Made by a program: the position numbers and the translations under genes. From an uncultured Lachnospiraceae bacterium (lineage in GTDB: Bacteria; Bacillota; Clostridia; Lachnospirales; Lachnospiraceae), in the NCBI GenBank assembly GCA_944384025.1, contig CALWRS010000005.1, positions 50,758 to 114,757 on the forward strand: DNA of 64,000 nucleotides. Direction: 5' to 3'. Numbering within the stretch: the stretch's first letter is position 1; each line of letters opens with the position of its first letter. The notes beneath the pieces were generated by a model that had not been told where the DNA came from, did not search any database, and was given only the letters and a program-made list of their open reading frames with translations. Shown one piece after another: positions 37,302-47,063 of this stretch.

Positions 37302-38611
37302 CGGAAATGAGAATTGTGGAGCTGAACGAAAAAACTAGACAGGATCTTCTTGCAAAGCTTCTTCGCAGAAGCCCGAACCAATATCCGGAGCAGGAAAAAA
37401 CGGTTGCGCAGATTCTTTCCGACGTACGGCTTCGAAAGGACGAGGCTGTGTTTGATTATACGGAGCGCTTTGACGGAATCCGTTTAACGCCGGATACGCT
37501 TCGCGTAACAAAAGAAGAGTTTGCGGAAGCTTACAAACAAATTGATGAGGCGTTTATTAGCGTACTGCGAAAAGCCATTGCAAACATTGAAAGCTACCAC
37601 GCTATGCAAAAAAAGACGAGCTGGTTTACGACGCAGGAAGGTATTTTGCTTGGACAAAAGCTGACGCCGATTGCTTCCGTAGGCGTTTATGTCCCCGGCG
37701 GCAAGGCTGCGCTTTCTTCCTCCGTTTTAATGAACGTAATTCCTGCGAAGGTAGCGGGCGTTTCGGACATTCGAATTATGACGCCGTGCAGAAAAGACGG
37801 GACGATAGCGCCGGCGATTCTTGTAGCCGCAAAGGAAGTAGGCGTAGAGACGGTGTATAAGGTAGGAGGCGCGCAGGCAATTGCCGCGCTTGCTTACGGC
37901 ACGGAGTCCATTCCTAAAGTGGATAAAATTGTAGGCCCCGGAAACATTTACGTAGCGCTTGCGAAAAAGGCTGTTTACGGAAACGTTGGAATCGATTCCA
38001 TCGCGGGCCCAAGCGAAATTTTAGTGCTGGCGGACGAAACAGCAAATCCGCGCTACGTGGCAGCGGACTTGCTTTCGCAGGCAGAGCACGACGCGCTTGC
38101 CTCTGCTATCTTAATTACGACAAGCGAGGAACTCGCAAAGCAGGTTACGGAAGAAGTAGAGCGCTTTGCCGATACGCTCTCGCGCAGAGATACCATTCTT
38201 GCTTCTTTAGAAAACTACGGCTATGTGCTTGTGGCAAAATCCATGGAGGATGCGATTGCGGCGACGAACGAGATTGCGTCCGAGCACTTGGAGATTTTAA
38301 CAGAGAATCCGATGGAGACGATGACGCATATAAAAAACGCGGGCGCGATTTTCCTTGGCGCGTATGCAAGCGAGCCGTTAGGAGATTATTTGGCGGGGCC
38401 AAACCACATTTTGCCAACCAACGGCACTGCAAAGTTCTTCTCACCGCTTAGCGTAGACGACTTTGTAAAAAAAAGCAGCGTCATTTCCTACAGCAAAGAC
38501 GCGCTTGCGGCCTGCGGCAGAGACGTTATCCGCTTTGCGCAGGAGGAAGGGCTGACGGCACATGCGAATTCCATTGCCGTACGGTTAGACGATATGCAGA
38601 GTACAAAATAA
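37298..38611 (+). CDS. hisD: Histidinol dehydrogenase HisD
   Basis: NAD-dependent zinc enzyme for the last two oxidation steps of histidine synthesis (437 residues). Seen: VGVYVPGGKAALSSSVLMNVIPAKVAG, KVGGAQAIAALAYGTESIPKVDKIVGPGN, GIDSIAGPSEILVLAD, SQAEHDALA (zinc ligands) and LAGPNHILPTNGTAKF. GTG 37298 sits 4 bases behind AGGAGG; ATG 37307 is an alternative start. Confidence 0.96.
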   Translation: MTEMRIVELNEKTRQDLLAKLLRRSPNQYPEQEKTVAQILSDVRLRKDEAVFDYTERFDGIRLTPDTLRVTKEEFAEAYKQIDEAFISVLRKAIANIESYHAMQKKTSWFTTQEGILLGQKLTPIASVGVYVPGGKAALSSSVLMNVIPAKVAGVSDIRIMTPCRKDGTIAPAILVAAKEVGVETVYKVGGAQAIAALAYGTESIPKVDKIVGPGNIYVALAKKAVYGNVGIDSIAGPSEILVLADETANPRYVAADLLSQAEHDALASAILITTSEELAKQVTEEVERFADTLSRRDTILASLENYGYVLVAKSMEDAIAATNEIASEHLEILTENPMETMTHIKNAGAIFLGAYASEPLGDYLAGPNHILPTNGTAKFFSPLSVDDFVKKSSVISYSKDALAACGRDVIRFAQEEGLTAHANSIAVRLDDMQSTK

Positions 38612-38622
38612 AGGAGGCGCAC

Positions 38623-39210
38623 ATGCGAACTTATACGGTAGAACGAACCACAAAGGAAACTAAGATTACGCTTACTTTGAATCTGGACGGCAAGGGAGAG
38701 GCCGATATTCAAACGGGGATCGGATTTTTCGACCATATGCTGCACGGATTTGCCCGCCACGGGCTGTTTGATTTGACGCTTCGGGCGCAGGGCGATTTGC
38801 AAGTAGATTCGCATCATACGGTGGAAGACGTTGGCATTGTGCTTGGCAGCGCAATCCGCGAGGCGCTTGGAAACAAAGAAGGCATCCGCCGCTACGGAAG
38901 CTTTTTGCTGCCAATGGACGAGGCGCTTATTTTGTGCGCGATCGATTTGTCGGGGAGACCGTATTTCGTCTACGACGCTGCGACTACGGTAGATCGTTTA
39001 GGCGAAATGGATGTAGAGCTTGCCAGAGAATTTTTCTACGCTGTTTCTTATTCGGCGGGCATGAATTTGCACATCCGGATGCTTTCGGGCGAGAACAATC
39101 ACCACATTTTGGAAGCTATGTTTAAGGCGTTTGGCAAGGCGCTAGATTTGGCGACGCAAATCGACGAGCGGATTGAAGGCGTGCTCTCAACGAAAGGAAC
39201 AATTGCATGA
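38623..39210 (+). CDS. hisB: Imidazoleglycerol-phosphate dehydratase HisB
   Basis: Mn-dependent dehydratase (195 residues), the monofunctional form. Seen: [41 protein letters not shown], the metal-binding repeats, and [35 protein letters not shown] precedes the ATG. The stop overlaps the next start by 4 bases. Confidence 0.96.
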   Translation: MRTYTVERTTKETKITLTLNLDGKGEADIQTGIGFFDHMLHGFARHGLFDLTLRAQGDLQVDSHHTVEDVGIVLGSAIREALGNKEGIRRYGSFLLPMDEALILCAIDLSGRPYFVYDAATTVDRLGEMDVELAREFFYAVSYSAGMNLHIRMLSGENNHHILEAMFKAFGKALDLATQIDERIEGVLSTKGTIA

Positions 39211-40484
39211 AAAAAATAATTGCTTACATTAACGCGGAAACAGAATACGCCTCCAACGTGCTTGAGCTTGCGCAGCAGTACGAATACGACGGAGCGGACG
39301 GGCTGTATATTTATAATTTCGATGAAAACGAAACGGCGCAAACCGAATTTTTGCAAACTGTGAAATTGATTTTAAAGCGCGTGGACATTCCGTTGTATCT
39401 GGGTTGCTTTGTGCGCCGCTTTGAGGATGTGAAAAAGGCGCTTTATACCGGGGCTTCTCACGTGGTTGTTCCTTACAATGCGCGGTATCCGGAAAAAGAA
39501 GTGCAGCTTGCGATTGACCGCTTTGGCAAAAATAAAATTATGGTGGAGTTCAATGCGGACACTTACGCGCCGAGCCATCCGTATCGGGACGCGGCTCTTT
39601 TAGAGCGTTTAAAAGACAGCGGAATTGCCGGATTCTTTTTTAAGCATGTGACGCTTACCGAGCAAAACCGGCGGATTTTTGCGGATTCGCCGCTGCCGGT
39701 TGTTATCCGCGACAGTCTTGTGCGAAACGACATCGAAGCGCTGCTTTCGTTAGAAGGCGTTGAAGGCGTAGCGACGAACTACTACAAGGGAAAGAATCTG
39801 CTCTCTGTGAAAAAGTCGCTTGCGATGTCCGGTCTTGAGACAAAATGCCTAAAGAGCAGTATGCCTTTTTCTGAATTTAAAACCGGTTCGGACGGATTGA
39901 TTCCGGTTGTCGTGCAGGATTATCGTACGCTTGCCGTTTTGATGGTTGCATACATGAACGAAGAAGCGTATAACCAGACAATTGAAACCGGAAAGATGAC
40001 GTATTACTCCAGAAGCAGGCAGGAGCTGTGGATTAAAGGAGAGACTTCCGGGCACTACCAGTACTTAAAAGAGATTTCCGTAGACTGCGACCGCGACACG
40101 CTGCTTGCAAAAGTTCGACAGCTGGGCGCCGCCTGTCATACTGGAAATACGTCGTGCTTTTATACAACGCTTGCAGCCAAGGAGTACGATACTACAAATC
40201 CGCTGTCGGTATTGACGGAGGATTACAATATTATCATGGATCGAAAGGTGCATGCGAAGCCGGGGTCTTATACAAACTATTTGTTCGACAAGGGAATCGA
40301 TAAGATTTTGAAAAAGTGCGGGGAGGAAGCGACGGAGATTGTAATTGCCGCGAAAAACCCGGACGCAGAAGAGTTAAAGTACGAAATTGCCGATTACTTG
40401 TACCACCTGATGGTTCTGATGGTAGAGTGCGACGTCGACTGGAACGACATTGTAAAGGAATTAGCAAATCGCAGGCAAAAATAA
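39207..40484 (+). CDS. hisIE: HisIE bifunctional enzyme with N-terminal HisA/HisF-like domain
   Basis: A 425-residue fusion. Residues 1-215 resemble the HisA/HisF TIM barrel ([36 protein letters not shown]) but the barrel Asp residues and the GGGI phosphate loop are changed, so it is probably not an active cyclase. Residues about 216-335 are HisI, AMP cyclohydrolase ([38 protein letters not shown]). Residues 340-425 are HisE, ATP pyrophosphatase ([19 protein letters not shown]). It catalyses steps 2 and 3. hisC, hisH, hisA and true hisF are not in this window. Confidence 0.9.
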   Translation: MKKIIAYINAETEYASNVLELAQQYEYDGADGLYIYNFDENETAQTEFLQTVKLILKRVDIPLYLGCFVRRFEDVKKALYTGASHVVVPYNARYPEKEVQLAIDRFGKNKIMVEFNADTYAPSHPYRDAALLERLKDSGIAGFFFKHVTLTEQNRRIFADSPLPVVIRDSLVRNDIEALLSLEGVEGVATNYYKGKNLLSVKKSLAMSGLETKCLKSSMPFSEFKTGSDGLIPVVVQDYRTLAVLMVAYMNEEAYNQTIETGKMTYYSRSRQELWIKGETSGHYQYLKEISVDCDRDTLLAKVRQLGAACHTGNTSCFYTTLAAKEYDTTNPLSVLTEDYNIIMDRKVHAKPGSYTNYLFDKGIDKILKKCGEEATEIVIAAKNPDAEELKYEIADYLYHLMVLMVECDVDWNDIVKELANRRQK

Positions 40485-40535
40485 TGCTTGCATTTTCTTG
40501 AAAATTATGTTACTTTCTTAGGGTAACGTATCGTA

Positions 40536-40571
40536 TTAGTAAGGAGTGGGCAGCGGTCCACTCCTTATTAA
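40536..40571 (+). promoter_or_regulatory. Hairpin leader upstream of rimP
   Basis: TAAGGAGTGG at 40540-40549 and CCACTCCTTA at 40558-40567 form a perfect 10-bp stem, extendable to 14 pairs (one G-U) over 40536-40571, loop of 8. The 5' arm looks like a ribosome binding site, the 3' arm like the 16S anti-SD. No T run follows, so a plain terminator for the his operon is less likely. I see no convincing promoter in 40485-40610 (best guess TTGCAT 40488, TACTTT 40511). Confidence 0.55.
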
Positions 40572-40610
40572 ATGCTGGAAATCGAGTTTTTTTGTCGTGG
40601 AGAGGGACGA

Positions 40611-41075
40611 ATGGCAAAGCGAGAAATTTACGAAGCGCGCGCAGAAGCGCTTGTGCAGCCGATTTTATCGGAGCACGGTTTTGAACTGGTGGACGTTGAG
40701 TATGTAAAGGAGGCGGGAAATTGGTACCTTCGCGCATACATTGACAAGGAAGGCGGCATTACCATTAACGACTGCGAGACAGTCAGCCGCGCTTTTAGCG
40801 ATGAGCTTGACAAGGCGGACTTTATTGAGGACGCTTACATTTTGGAAGTCAGCTCTCCGGGGCTGACAAGACCGTTAAAAAAAGAGAAAGATTACGAACG
40901 CAATCTTGGGAAAATGGTTGAGTTTCGGCTGTTTCAGCCGGTTTGCGGAAGCCGTGAGCACCAAGCGGAGCTGCTTTCTTACACCCCGACGGAAATTACG
41001 GTTTTGATTGAGAAAAAGCCGGTGACGGTAGAGCGGACGAATCTGGCCATGATCCGTCAGGCATTTGTAGAATAA
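40611..41075 (+). CDS. rimP: Ribosome maturation factor RimP
   Basis: 30S assembly factor (154 residues): ALVQPILSEHGFELVDVEYVKEAGNWYLRAYIDKEGGITINDCE, then EVSSPGLTRPLKKEKDYERNLGK. The N-terminal alpha/beta and C-terminal Sm-like domains are both present. ATG 40611 follows GGAGAGGG at 40599-40606; an in-frame ATG at 40572 lies at the hairpin and lacks a site. First gene of the nusA-infB operon. Confidence 0.94.
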   Translation: MAKREIYEARAEALVQPILSEHGFELVDVEYVKEAGNWYLRAYIDKEGGITINDCETVSRAFSDELDKADFIEDAYILEVSSPGLTRPLKKEKDYERNLGKMVEFRLFQPVCGSREHQAELLSYTPTEITVLIEKKPVTVERTNLAMIRQAFVE

Positions 41076-41107
41076 AAACAAAAGAAAACAAAAGGAGGAT
41101 ATCAATT

Positions 41108-42169
41108 GTGGAAAAAGAAAACAGGGAATTAATCGAGGCGCTGGACCTTATAGAAAAGGAGAAGGAAATCAGCAAAGAAGTAATGCTGGAAGCAATTGAA
41201 AACTCGCTGCTTGCCGCTTGCAAAAACGAGTTTGGCAAAGCCGACAACATTTCCGTTTCCATCAACCGGGAAACCGGCGCTGTCAGCGTTACCGCAGCCT
41301 ACGAAATTGTAGAAGAAGTGGAGGATGAAACCTGCCAGCTGACTTTGGAGCAGGCAAAGGTGAAGTTCCCGCACAACAGCGTGGCGCTTGGCGATACCGT
41401 TCGGGCGGAAGTGACGCCGAAAAACTTCGGGCGGATTGCGGCGCAGAAAGCAAAACAGGTCGTTGTGCAAAAAATCCGCGAAGAAGAGCGCAAGGTTATT
41501 TACGGACAGTTTTGCAACAAAGAAAAGGAAGTTGTAACTGGTATTGTTCAAAGATACATTGGAAATAACGTCAGCATTAACCTTGGCAAGACCGACGCAA
41601 TTCTTACGGAGAGCGAGCAGATTCGGGGAGAAGTTTTCCGCCCGACAGAGCGCGTAAAAGTTTACGTGCTGGAAGTAAAGGATACGACAAAGGGACCAAG
41701 AATTACGGTATCAAGAACGCATCCGGAGCTTGTTAAGCGGCTGTTTGAAAACGAAGTTGCCGAGGTTGCGGACGGAACGGTTGTTATTAAGAGTATCAGC
41801 CGGGAGGCCGGACAGAGAACGAAAATGGCAGTTTGGTCGAATAATCCAAACGTCGATCCGATCGGCGCGTGCGTTGGCGTAAACGGTTCCCGCGTAAACG
41901 TAATTGTTGAGGAGCTTAAGGGGGAGAAAATCGACATCATTAACTGGAGTGACGATCCGGAAATTCTGATTAAAAACGCGCTGTCTCCGGCGCAGGTTGT
42001 TTCGGTTTCGGTCGATCCGGAAGAAAAGAGCGCGCGTGTTATTGTGCCGGATTATCAGCTGTCTTTGGCAATCGGCAAAGAAGGGCAAAACGCTCGTCTG
42101 GCAGCCAGACTGACCGGGTATAAGATTGACATAAAGAGCGAGACGCAGGCACAGCAGATGTGGGAATAG
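41108..42169 (+). CDS. nusA: Transcription termination/antitermination protein NusA
   Basis: RNA-polymerase-binding elongation factor (353 residues). The N-terminal domain ([29 protein letters not shown]), S1 domain ([24 protein letters not shown]) and KH domains ([21 protein letters not shown] and [23 protein letters not shown]) are all seen. The acidic C-terminal repeats of Escherichia coli NusA are absent, normal for Firmicutes. GTG 41108 follows AAAGGAGGA at 41091. Confidence 0.96.
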   Translation: MEKENRELIEALDLIEKEKEISKEVMLEAIENSLLAACKNEFGKADNISVSINRETGAVSVTAAYEIVEEVEDETCQLTLEQAKVKFPHNSVALGDTVRAEVTPKNFGRIAAQKAKQVVVQKIREEERKVIYGQFCNKEKEVVTGIVQRYIGNNVSINLGKTDAILTESEQIRGEVFRPTERVKVYVLEVKDTTKGPRITVSRTHPELVKRLFENEVAEVADGTVVIKSISREAGQRTKMAVWSNNPNVDPIGACVGVNGSRVNVIVEELKGEKIDIINWSDDPEILIKNALSPAQVVSVSVDPEEKSARVIVPDYQLSLAIGKEGQNARLAARLTGYKIDIKSETQAQQMWE

Positions 42170-42196
42170 GCAAAGGTTTACGAAAAGAGGTGCCTT

Positions 42197-42496
42197 ATGA
42201 CGCAACAAAAACCCGGAAGCAAACGAAAAATCCCTATGAGAAAGTGCTGCGGCTGCGGAGAAATGATGCCGAAAAAAGAACTGCTGCGCGTAATCCGTAC
42301 GCCGGAAAATGAGATTGTACTGGATCTGACTGGGAAAAAGAACGGACGCGGCGCATATTTGTGCAAAAGCACGCAGTGCTTTTTGAAGGCGAAAAAGAGC
42401 AAGGTGCTGGAACGCTCTTTAGAAGTAGCGATTCCGGATTCCGTTTATTCTTCCCTTTCTGAACAGCTGGAGCAGGAAACGGCAGAAAAAACCTGA
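42197..42496 (+). CDS. rnpM: RNase P modulator RnpM (YlxR)
   Basis: Small basic protein (99 residues): PMRKCCGCGEMMPKKELLRVIRTPE and GRGAYLCKSTQCFLKAKK match YlxR, which binds the RNase P RNA and modulates its activity. It sits between nusA and ylxQ as in nearly all Firmicutes. Confidence 0.92.
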   Translation: MTQQKPGSKRKIPMRKCCGCGEMMPKKELLRVIRTPENEIVLDLTGKKNGRGAYLCKSTQCFLKAKKSKVLERSLEVAIPDSVYSSLSEQLEQETAEKT

Positions 42497-42506
42497 GGAA
42501 TAAAAA

Positions 42507-42818
42507 ATGGTAAATCGAATTTACTCGATGCTTGGAATCGGACGAAAAGCCGGAAAAGTTTTCGGCGGAGAATTTAAAACCGAGGAGAGCATTAAAACAG
42601 GCAGGGCGCGGCTGGTTATTCTTGCACAGGATGCGTCTAACAATACGAAAAAGAAGTTTCAAAATATGTGTTCTTATTATCAGGTTCCCTGTTGTGTTTA
42701 TGGAACCAAAGAGGAAATCGGTCATGCAATCGGACTTGAGTTCCGGGCATCCGTAGTAGTTAACGATGCGGGAATTGCAGACAAGATTGCGGACTATTTG
42801 AATATGGAGGTAACTTGA
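42507..42818 (+). CDS. ylxQ: L7Ae-family RNA-binding protein YlxQ
   Basis: Ribosomal L7Ae-like protein (103 residues): MLGIGRKAGKVFGGE, ARLVILAQDASNNTKKKF and GHAIGLEFRASVVVNDAGIA. Members bind kink-turn RNA. The stop touches the infB ATG directly, so translation is probably coupled. Confidence 0.9.
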   Translation: MVNRIYSMLGIGRKAGKVFGGEFKTEESIKTGRARLVILAQDASNNTKKKFQNMCSYYQVPCCVYGTKEEIGHAIGLEFRASVVVNDAGIADKIADYLNMEVT

Positions 42819-45704
42819 ATGGCAAAAATGAAAGTCCATGAATTGGCAAAGGAGCTGGATGTTCCGAGCAAAGATCTGGTATCCTATCTTCGTGAAAAGG
42901 GAGTGGACGTAAAGACCCATTTCAGTTTTCTTGAAGATCGGGAAATCAAGATTGCCGAAGATTTTTTTGGAAGACCGAAAAAGTCTGCGGCATCGGAAAA
43001 AAAGGCTGCTCCGGAAGGCAAACAGCGCAAGCAGCTGTTTGACGCAAACGGAAATCCGATTAGGCGCAAGTTTGACAAAGACGGAAAGCCGTTGCCAATT
43101 ACCGAGCCGGTATTTGACGCGGACGGAAAGCCTGTGCAGGTGCGTAAACAGCTCTTTGACGCAAACGGCAATCCGATTCGGCGAAAATTTGATAAAGACG
43201 GGAAACCGCTCCCAATTACGGGCCCTGTGTTTGATGCGGAAGGAAGACCTGTGCAGTTAAAACGCAGAGGAATGGAAGCCGGAGCTGCGCCGGCAGAAGA
43301 AAAGAAAACCGAAAATAAGCAGGCAGACACTGCCCTTGCACCCGAGAAAAAACCAGAGCCTGCCGCGGTGGAAGAGACGAAAAAGGCAGAGTCTGCAGAA
43401 AAAGGCAGCGCAGGCTTCTCTGCCGGAAGAGACCGCCGTCCGAGCGGACAAAATGTCGGAGGTGAACGCCGGTTTAGAGACGGGAAAAATGCCGGAGGGG
43501 AAAGACGCCCGGCAGGACAGGGACAAGGATTTGGAGAAAGACGCCCGGCGGGACAATCCGGATTTGGCGAGAGGCGCCCGGCAGGCGGCTTTTCTGGAAA
43601 TCGGTTCCCTGGCGGAGGCGGCATGCGCAAACCCGCAGGGCAGGGAGGCTTCCATCGCAATGCAGGCGGCGCCGGCTTTGACAAAGACAAAGACGAAGAA
43701 AAGAAGCCGTTTACACGCAGAAACGATCACAGAAGCGGCCAAGGCGGCATGAAGTCCGATTTGGGAATCGACATGTCCAAAGAGCAAAGAGCAGCTGCCT
43801 ACAGCGACCGCAACCGGGACAAAAACCGCAACTCCCGCGACTTTGACTCGGAAGACAAAAACCGTCGCTCAAAGAAAAAAGACCCGAACCGCAAAGGCGC
43901 ATTTATTATGCCAAAGCCGGTTCCGGCGAAAAAAGAAGATCCAAACGAAATCCGTACAATCACAATCGGCGAGACCATTACCTTAAAAGAACTTGCTGAT
44001 AAGATTAAGCAAAACGCGGCGGCAATTGTAAAGAAGCTGTTCCTTGCCGGAAAAGTTGTCAATATTAACTCGGATTTGACATTTGAAGAGGCGGAAGAAA
44101 TTGCGCTGGAATACAACTGCATCGTGGAAAAAGAGGAAATTGAAGACGTTGTGGAAACGCTGACGATGGACACGGAGGATCCGGAGGAATCGCTTGTGAA
44201 GCGGCCGCCGATCGTGTGCGTTATGGGACACGTTGACCACGGAAAAACTTCGATTCTGGATGCGATTCGCTCCACAAACGTTACTTCCCGCGAGGCAGGC
44301 GGAATTACACAGCACATCGGCGCGTATATGGTTGAAATTAACGGCGAGAAAATTACGTTTCTAGATACGCCGGGACATGAAGCGTTTACGACGATGCGAA
44401 TGCGCGGTGCAAAATCTACGGATATCGCGATTCTTGTCGTAGCGGCGGACGACGGCGTGATGCCGCAGACGATTGAGGCGATTAACCACGCAAAAGCCGC
44501 GGAAGTGCAGATTGTCGTTGCCATGAACAAAATGGATAAAGAAGGCGCGAATCCAGACCGCGTTATGACCGAGCTTTCCGAGCAAGGACTTGTTGCGGAA
44601 GCTTGGGGCGGCGATACGGTTGTCGTTCCGGTATCGGCAAAGACCGGTGAAGGAATCGAGCAGCTTTTGGAAATGATTCTTCTGACGGCGGAAGTTTGCG
44701 AATTGAAGGCGAATCCGAACCGGCGCGCGCGCGGTATTGTTATTGAGTCGAAGCTGGACAAAGGCAGAGGCCCGGTAGCTACGGTCCTGATTCAAAAAGG
44801 AACGCTGCACGTCGGCGATAACGTTGCGATTGGCTCTTGCCACGGCAAGGTGCGCGCAATGATTAACGATCAGGGAATGCGCGTAACGGTGGCAACGCCT
44901 TCGACACCGGTTGAGCTGCTTGGCTTAGACGGCGTTCCCGGCGCAGGCGACACGATGCTTGCAACAGAGACCGAGAAAGAAGCCAGAAACATCGCGGAAG
45001 CGTTTATTGCCCAGAGCAAGGAACGGCTGCTTGCGGAAACAAAAGCGAAGCTCTCGCTTGAAGGACTGTTTGACCAGATTCAGTCCGGCAATATAAAAGA
45101 GCTTAACATTATCGTAAAAGCGGACGTTATGGGTTCGGTTGAGGCGGTAAAGCAGAGCCTTTTGAAGCTTTCAAACGAAGAAGTTGCGGTGCGCTGTATT
45201 CACGGCGGCGTTGGAAATATCAACGAGTCGGACGTAATTTTGGCAAGCGCGTCCAATGCGATTATTATCGGCTTTAACGTAAAGCCGGACAATAACGCAA
45301 AAGATACGGCGGAGCGCGAGAACGTTGACGTTCGTCTCTACAGCGTCATTTACAACGCCATCGAGGATATCGAAGCCGCTATGAAGGGTATGTTAGATCC
45401 GATTTACGAAGAGCGTGTCATCGGTCATGCAGAAGTTCGCCAGCTGTTTAAGGCAAGCGGGCTTGGCGTTATTGCAGGTTCGTATATTCTGGACGGCAAG
45501 GTTGTAAGAAACTGCAAGGCGCGGATTACGCGTGACGGCGAGCAGATTTTTGACGGAAATTTAGCGTCTCTTAAGCGTTTTAAAGACGATGCAAAGGAAG
45601 TGGCGGCAGGCTACGAATGCGGTCTTGTGTTTGAAAAATTCGACGCAATTATGGAACAGGATTTGATTGAGTTTTATATTATGCAGGAGGTTCCGCGAAA
45701 GTAA
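42819..45704 (+). CDS. infB: Translation initiation factor IF-2
   Basis: GTPase that positions initiator tRNA (961 residues). An N-terminal IF2_N domain ([20 protein letters not shown]) is followed by a long variable region (residues 60-370) with a 39-residue tandem repeat (71-148) and Arg/Gly-rich ERRPAGQ units. A second IF2_N copy follows, then the G domain: [24 protein letters not shown] and [12 protein letters not shown]. Domains II to IV end in [20 protein letters not shown] at 42805 precedes the ATG. Confidence 0.98.
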   Translation: MAKMKVHELAKELDVPSKDLVSYLREKGVDVKTHFSFLEDREIKIAEDFFGRPKKSAASEKKAAPEGKQRKQLFDANGNPIRRKFDKDGKPLPITEPVFDADGKPVQVRKQLFDANGNPIRRKFDKDGKPLPITGPVFDAEGRPVQLKRRGMEAGAAPAEEKKTENKQADTALAPEKKPEPAAVEETKKAESAEKGSAGFSAGRDRRPSGQNVGGERRFRDGKNAGGERRPAGQGQGFGERRPAGQSGFGERRPAGGFSGNRFPGGGGMRKPAGQGGFHRNAGGAGFDKDKDEEKKPFTRRNDHRSGQGGMKSDLGIDMSKEQRAAAYSDRNRDKNRNSRDFDSEDKNRRSKKKDPNRKGAFIMPKPVPAKKEDPNEIRTITIGETITLKELADKIKQNAAAIVKKLFLAGKVVNINSDLTFEEAEEIALEYNCIVEKEEIEDVVETLTMDTEDPEESLVKRPPIVCVMGHVDHGKTSILDAIRSTNVTSREAGGITQHIGAYMVEINGEKITFLDTPGHEAFTTMRMRGAKSTDIAILVVAADDGVMPQTIEAINHAKAAEVQIVVAMNKMDKEGANPDRVMTELSEQGLVAEAWGGDTVVVPVSAKTGEGIEQLLEMILLTAEVCELKANPNRRARGIVIESKLDKGRGPVATVLIQKGTLHVGDNVAIGSCHGKVRAMINDQGMRVTVATPSTPVELLGLDGVPGAGDTMLATETEKEARNIAEAFIAQSKERLLAETKAKLSLEGLFDQIQSGNIKELNIIVKADVMGSVEAVKQSLLKLSNEEVAVRCIHGGVGNINESDVILASASNAIIIGFNVKPDNNAKDTAERENVDVRLYSVIYNAIEDIEAAMKGMLDPIYEERVIGHAEVRQLFKASGLGVIAGSYILDGKVVRNCKARITRDGEQIFDGNLASLKRFKDDAKEVAAGYECGLVFEKFDAIMEQDLIEFYIMQEVPRK
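43029..43262 (+). repeat. 39-residue tandem repeat inside infB
   Basis: Two adjacent 117-base units (43029-43145 and 43146-43262) encode nearly the same peptide, starting [20 protein letters not shown] and continuing PLPIT, PVFDA, PVQ. Many third codon positions differ between units (AGG/CGG, AAG/AAA, GGA/GGC) while the peptide is kept, so the repeat is not a very recent slip and is probably under protein-level selection. Confidence 0.9.
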
Positions 45705-45711
45705 TCGAATT

Positions 45712-46086
45712 ATGAAAAAGAACAGTATAAAAAATACGAGAATTAACCAAGAAGTGCAGAGGGAACTCAGTTCCCTTCTGCAAAGGGAGGTAAAAGATCC
45801 CCGCATTGCGCCGATGACTTCCATTTCTGCGGTGGAAGTTACGCCAGATTTAAAAAACGCGAAAGTGTATGTCAGCGTGTTCGGCTCCGAAGAAGCGAAG
45901 GAAGCGACAATGAAAGGCATTAAAAGCGCCGCGCCGTTTTTGCGGTCGCAGCTTGCGAAAAATTTGAATCTGCGCAATACGCCGGAGCTTCGCTTTTTGG
46001 CGGACGATTCCATTGCCTACGGCGTTCGAATGACCGGTTTGATTGAATCAATGCAGACTTCGGAAAAAGAGGAGAGCGAAGAATGA
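45712..46086 (+). CDS. rbfA: Ribosome-binding factor A
   Basis: 16S rRNA maturation factor (124 residues) with KH fold: INQEVQRELSSLLQREVKDPRIAPMTSISAVEVTPDLKNAKVYVSVFG and RSQLAKNLNLRNTPELRFLADDSI. ATG 45712, 7 bases after infB, has no clear ribosome site, so coupled translation is likely. The stop overlaps nrnA by 4 bases. Confidence 0.94.
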   Translation: MKKNSIKNTRINQEVQRELSSLLQREVKDPRIAPMTSISAVEVTPDLKNAKVYVSVFGSEEAKEATMKGIKSAAPFLRSQLAKNLNLRNTPELRFLADDSIAYGVRMTGLIESMQTSEKEESEE

Positions 46087-47063
46087 ACGTTTTAATGAAA
46101 GCGCTTTTAGAATCTGCGGACATTGCGCTTTTTGGACACGTAAACCCGGACGGAGACTGCGTAGGCTCTTGTCTGGCTTTGCGGCAGTATTTGCAGGATA
46201 ACGAGCCGGAAAAGCGGGTGCGCGTTTATCTGGAGTCGGTTGGGCGAAACCTTTTGTTTCTTTCCGGGGCAGATCAGGTTTTGCCGTTAGAAGAAGCGTC
46301 TAACTTTGACGGAGATTTGTGCATTTCGCTTGACGCCGGAAGCCTAGATCGCTTGGGAGAGGCGGGAGAAGTATTTCGCAAGGCAAAGAAAACGCTTGTA
46401 ATTGACCATCACATCACGAATACGCATTTTGGGATGGAAAATTGGGTGGACGGCGCGGCAAGCAGCTGCTGCCAAGTGCTTTACGAGCTTTTGGACGACG
46501 AAAAAATATCCAAGCCGTGCGCGGAAGCGCTTTATACGGGCATTGTCCACGATACCGGCGTTTTTCGCTTTAGCAATACGAGCGAGCGAACCATGCAAAT
46601 TGCAGGACGGCTGATGAGCCGGGGACTTGCTACAAACGAAATCATTGACCGCAGCTTTTATCAAAAGACGTTTTTGCAAACAAAAGTAATGGCAAAGGTG
46701 GTCGGGGAGGCCCGCATGATGGCGGATTCTAAAGTGCTGCTTGGCGTTTTAACGAACGAGCAAATGCACGTTATGGGAGCGACGTCGGAGGATACGGACG
46801 GGATTATCGACCAGCTTCGGCTTGTAAAAGGCGTTGAAGTCGCTATTTTTGCCAGAGAGGACGCTCCCCACGTTTTCAAATTCAGCCTTCGCTCTAACGG
46901 AAAGGTGGACGTTTCGGCCGTCAGCACGTATTTTGGAGGAGGCGGCCATCGGCTGGCTGCCGGTTTCACTGCAAAAGGGGAACTAGAGGACATTTTAAAC
47001 GAGCTTATGGCGATGATTTTATCAGATAAGGGAAAGTATGGATGGAATCCTATTAATCAATAA
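46083..47063 (+). CDS. nrnA: DHH phosphoesterase, NrnA-like
   Basis: Bifunctional oligoribonuclease and pAp phosphatase (326 residues). DHH motifs: FGHVNPDGDCVGSCLAL, SLDAGSLDRLG, LVIDHHITN, TGIVHDTGVFRFSNTS. DHHA1 part: FSLRSNGKVDVSAVSTYFGGGGHRLAAGF. It degrades 2-5 base RNA ends, completing RNA decay begun by RNase J and PNPase. It overlaps truB by 26 bases. Confidence 0.93.
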   Translation: MNVLMKALLESADIALFGHVNPDGDCVGSCLALRQYLQDNEPEKRVRVYLESVGRNLLFLSGADQVLPLEEASNFDGDLCISLDAGSLDRLGEAGEVFRKAKKTLVIDHHITNTHFGMENWVDGAASSCCQVLYELLDDEKISKPCAEALYTGIVHDTGVFRFSNTSERTMQIAGRLMSRGLATNEIIDRSFYQKTFLQTKVMAKVVGEARMMADSKVLLGVLTNEQMHVMGATSEDTDGIIDQLRLVKGVEVAIFAREDAPHVFKFSLRSNGKVDVSAVSTYFGGGGHRLAAGFTAKGELEDILNELMAMILSDKGKYGWNPINQ

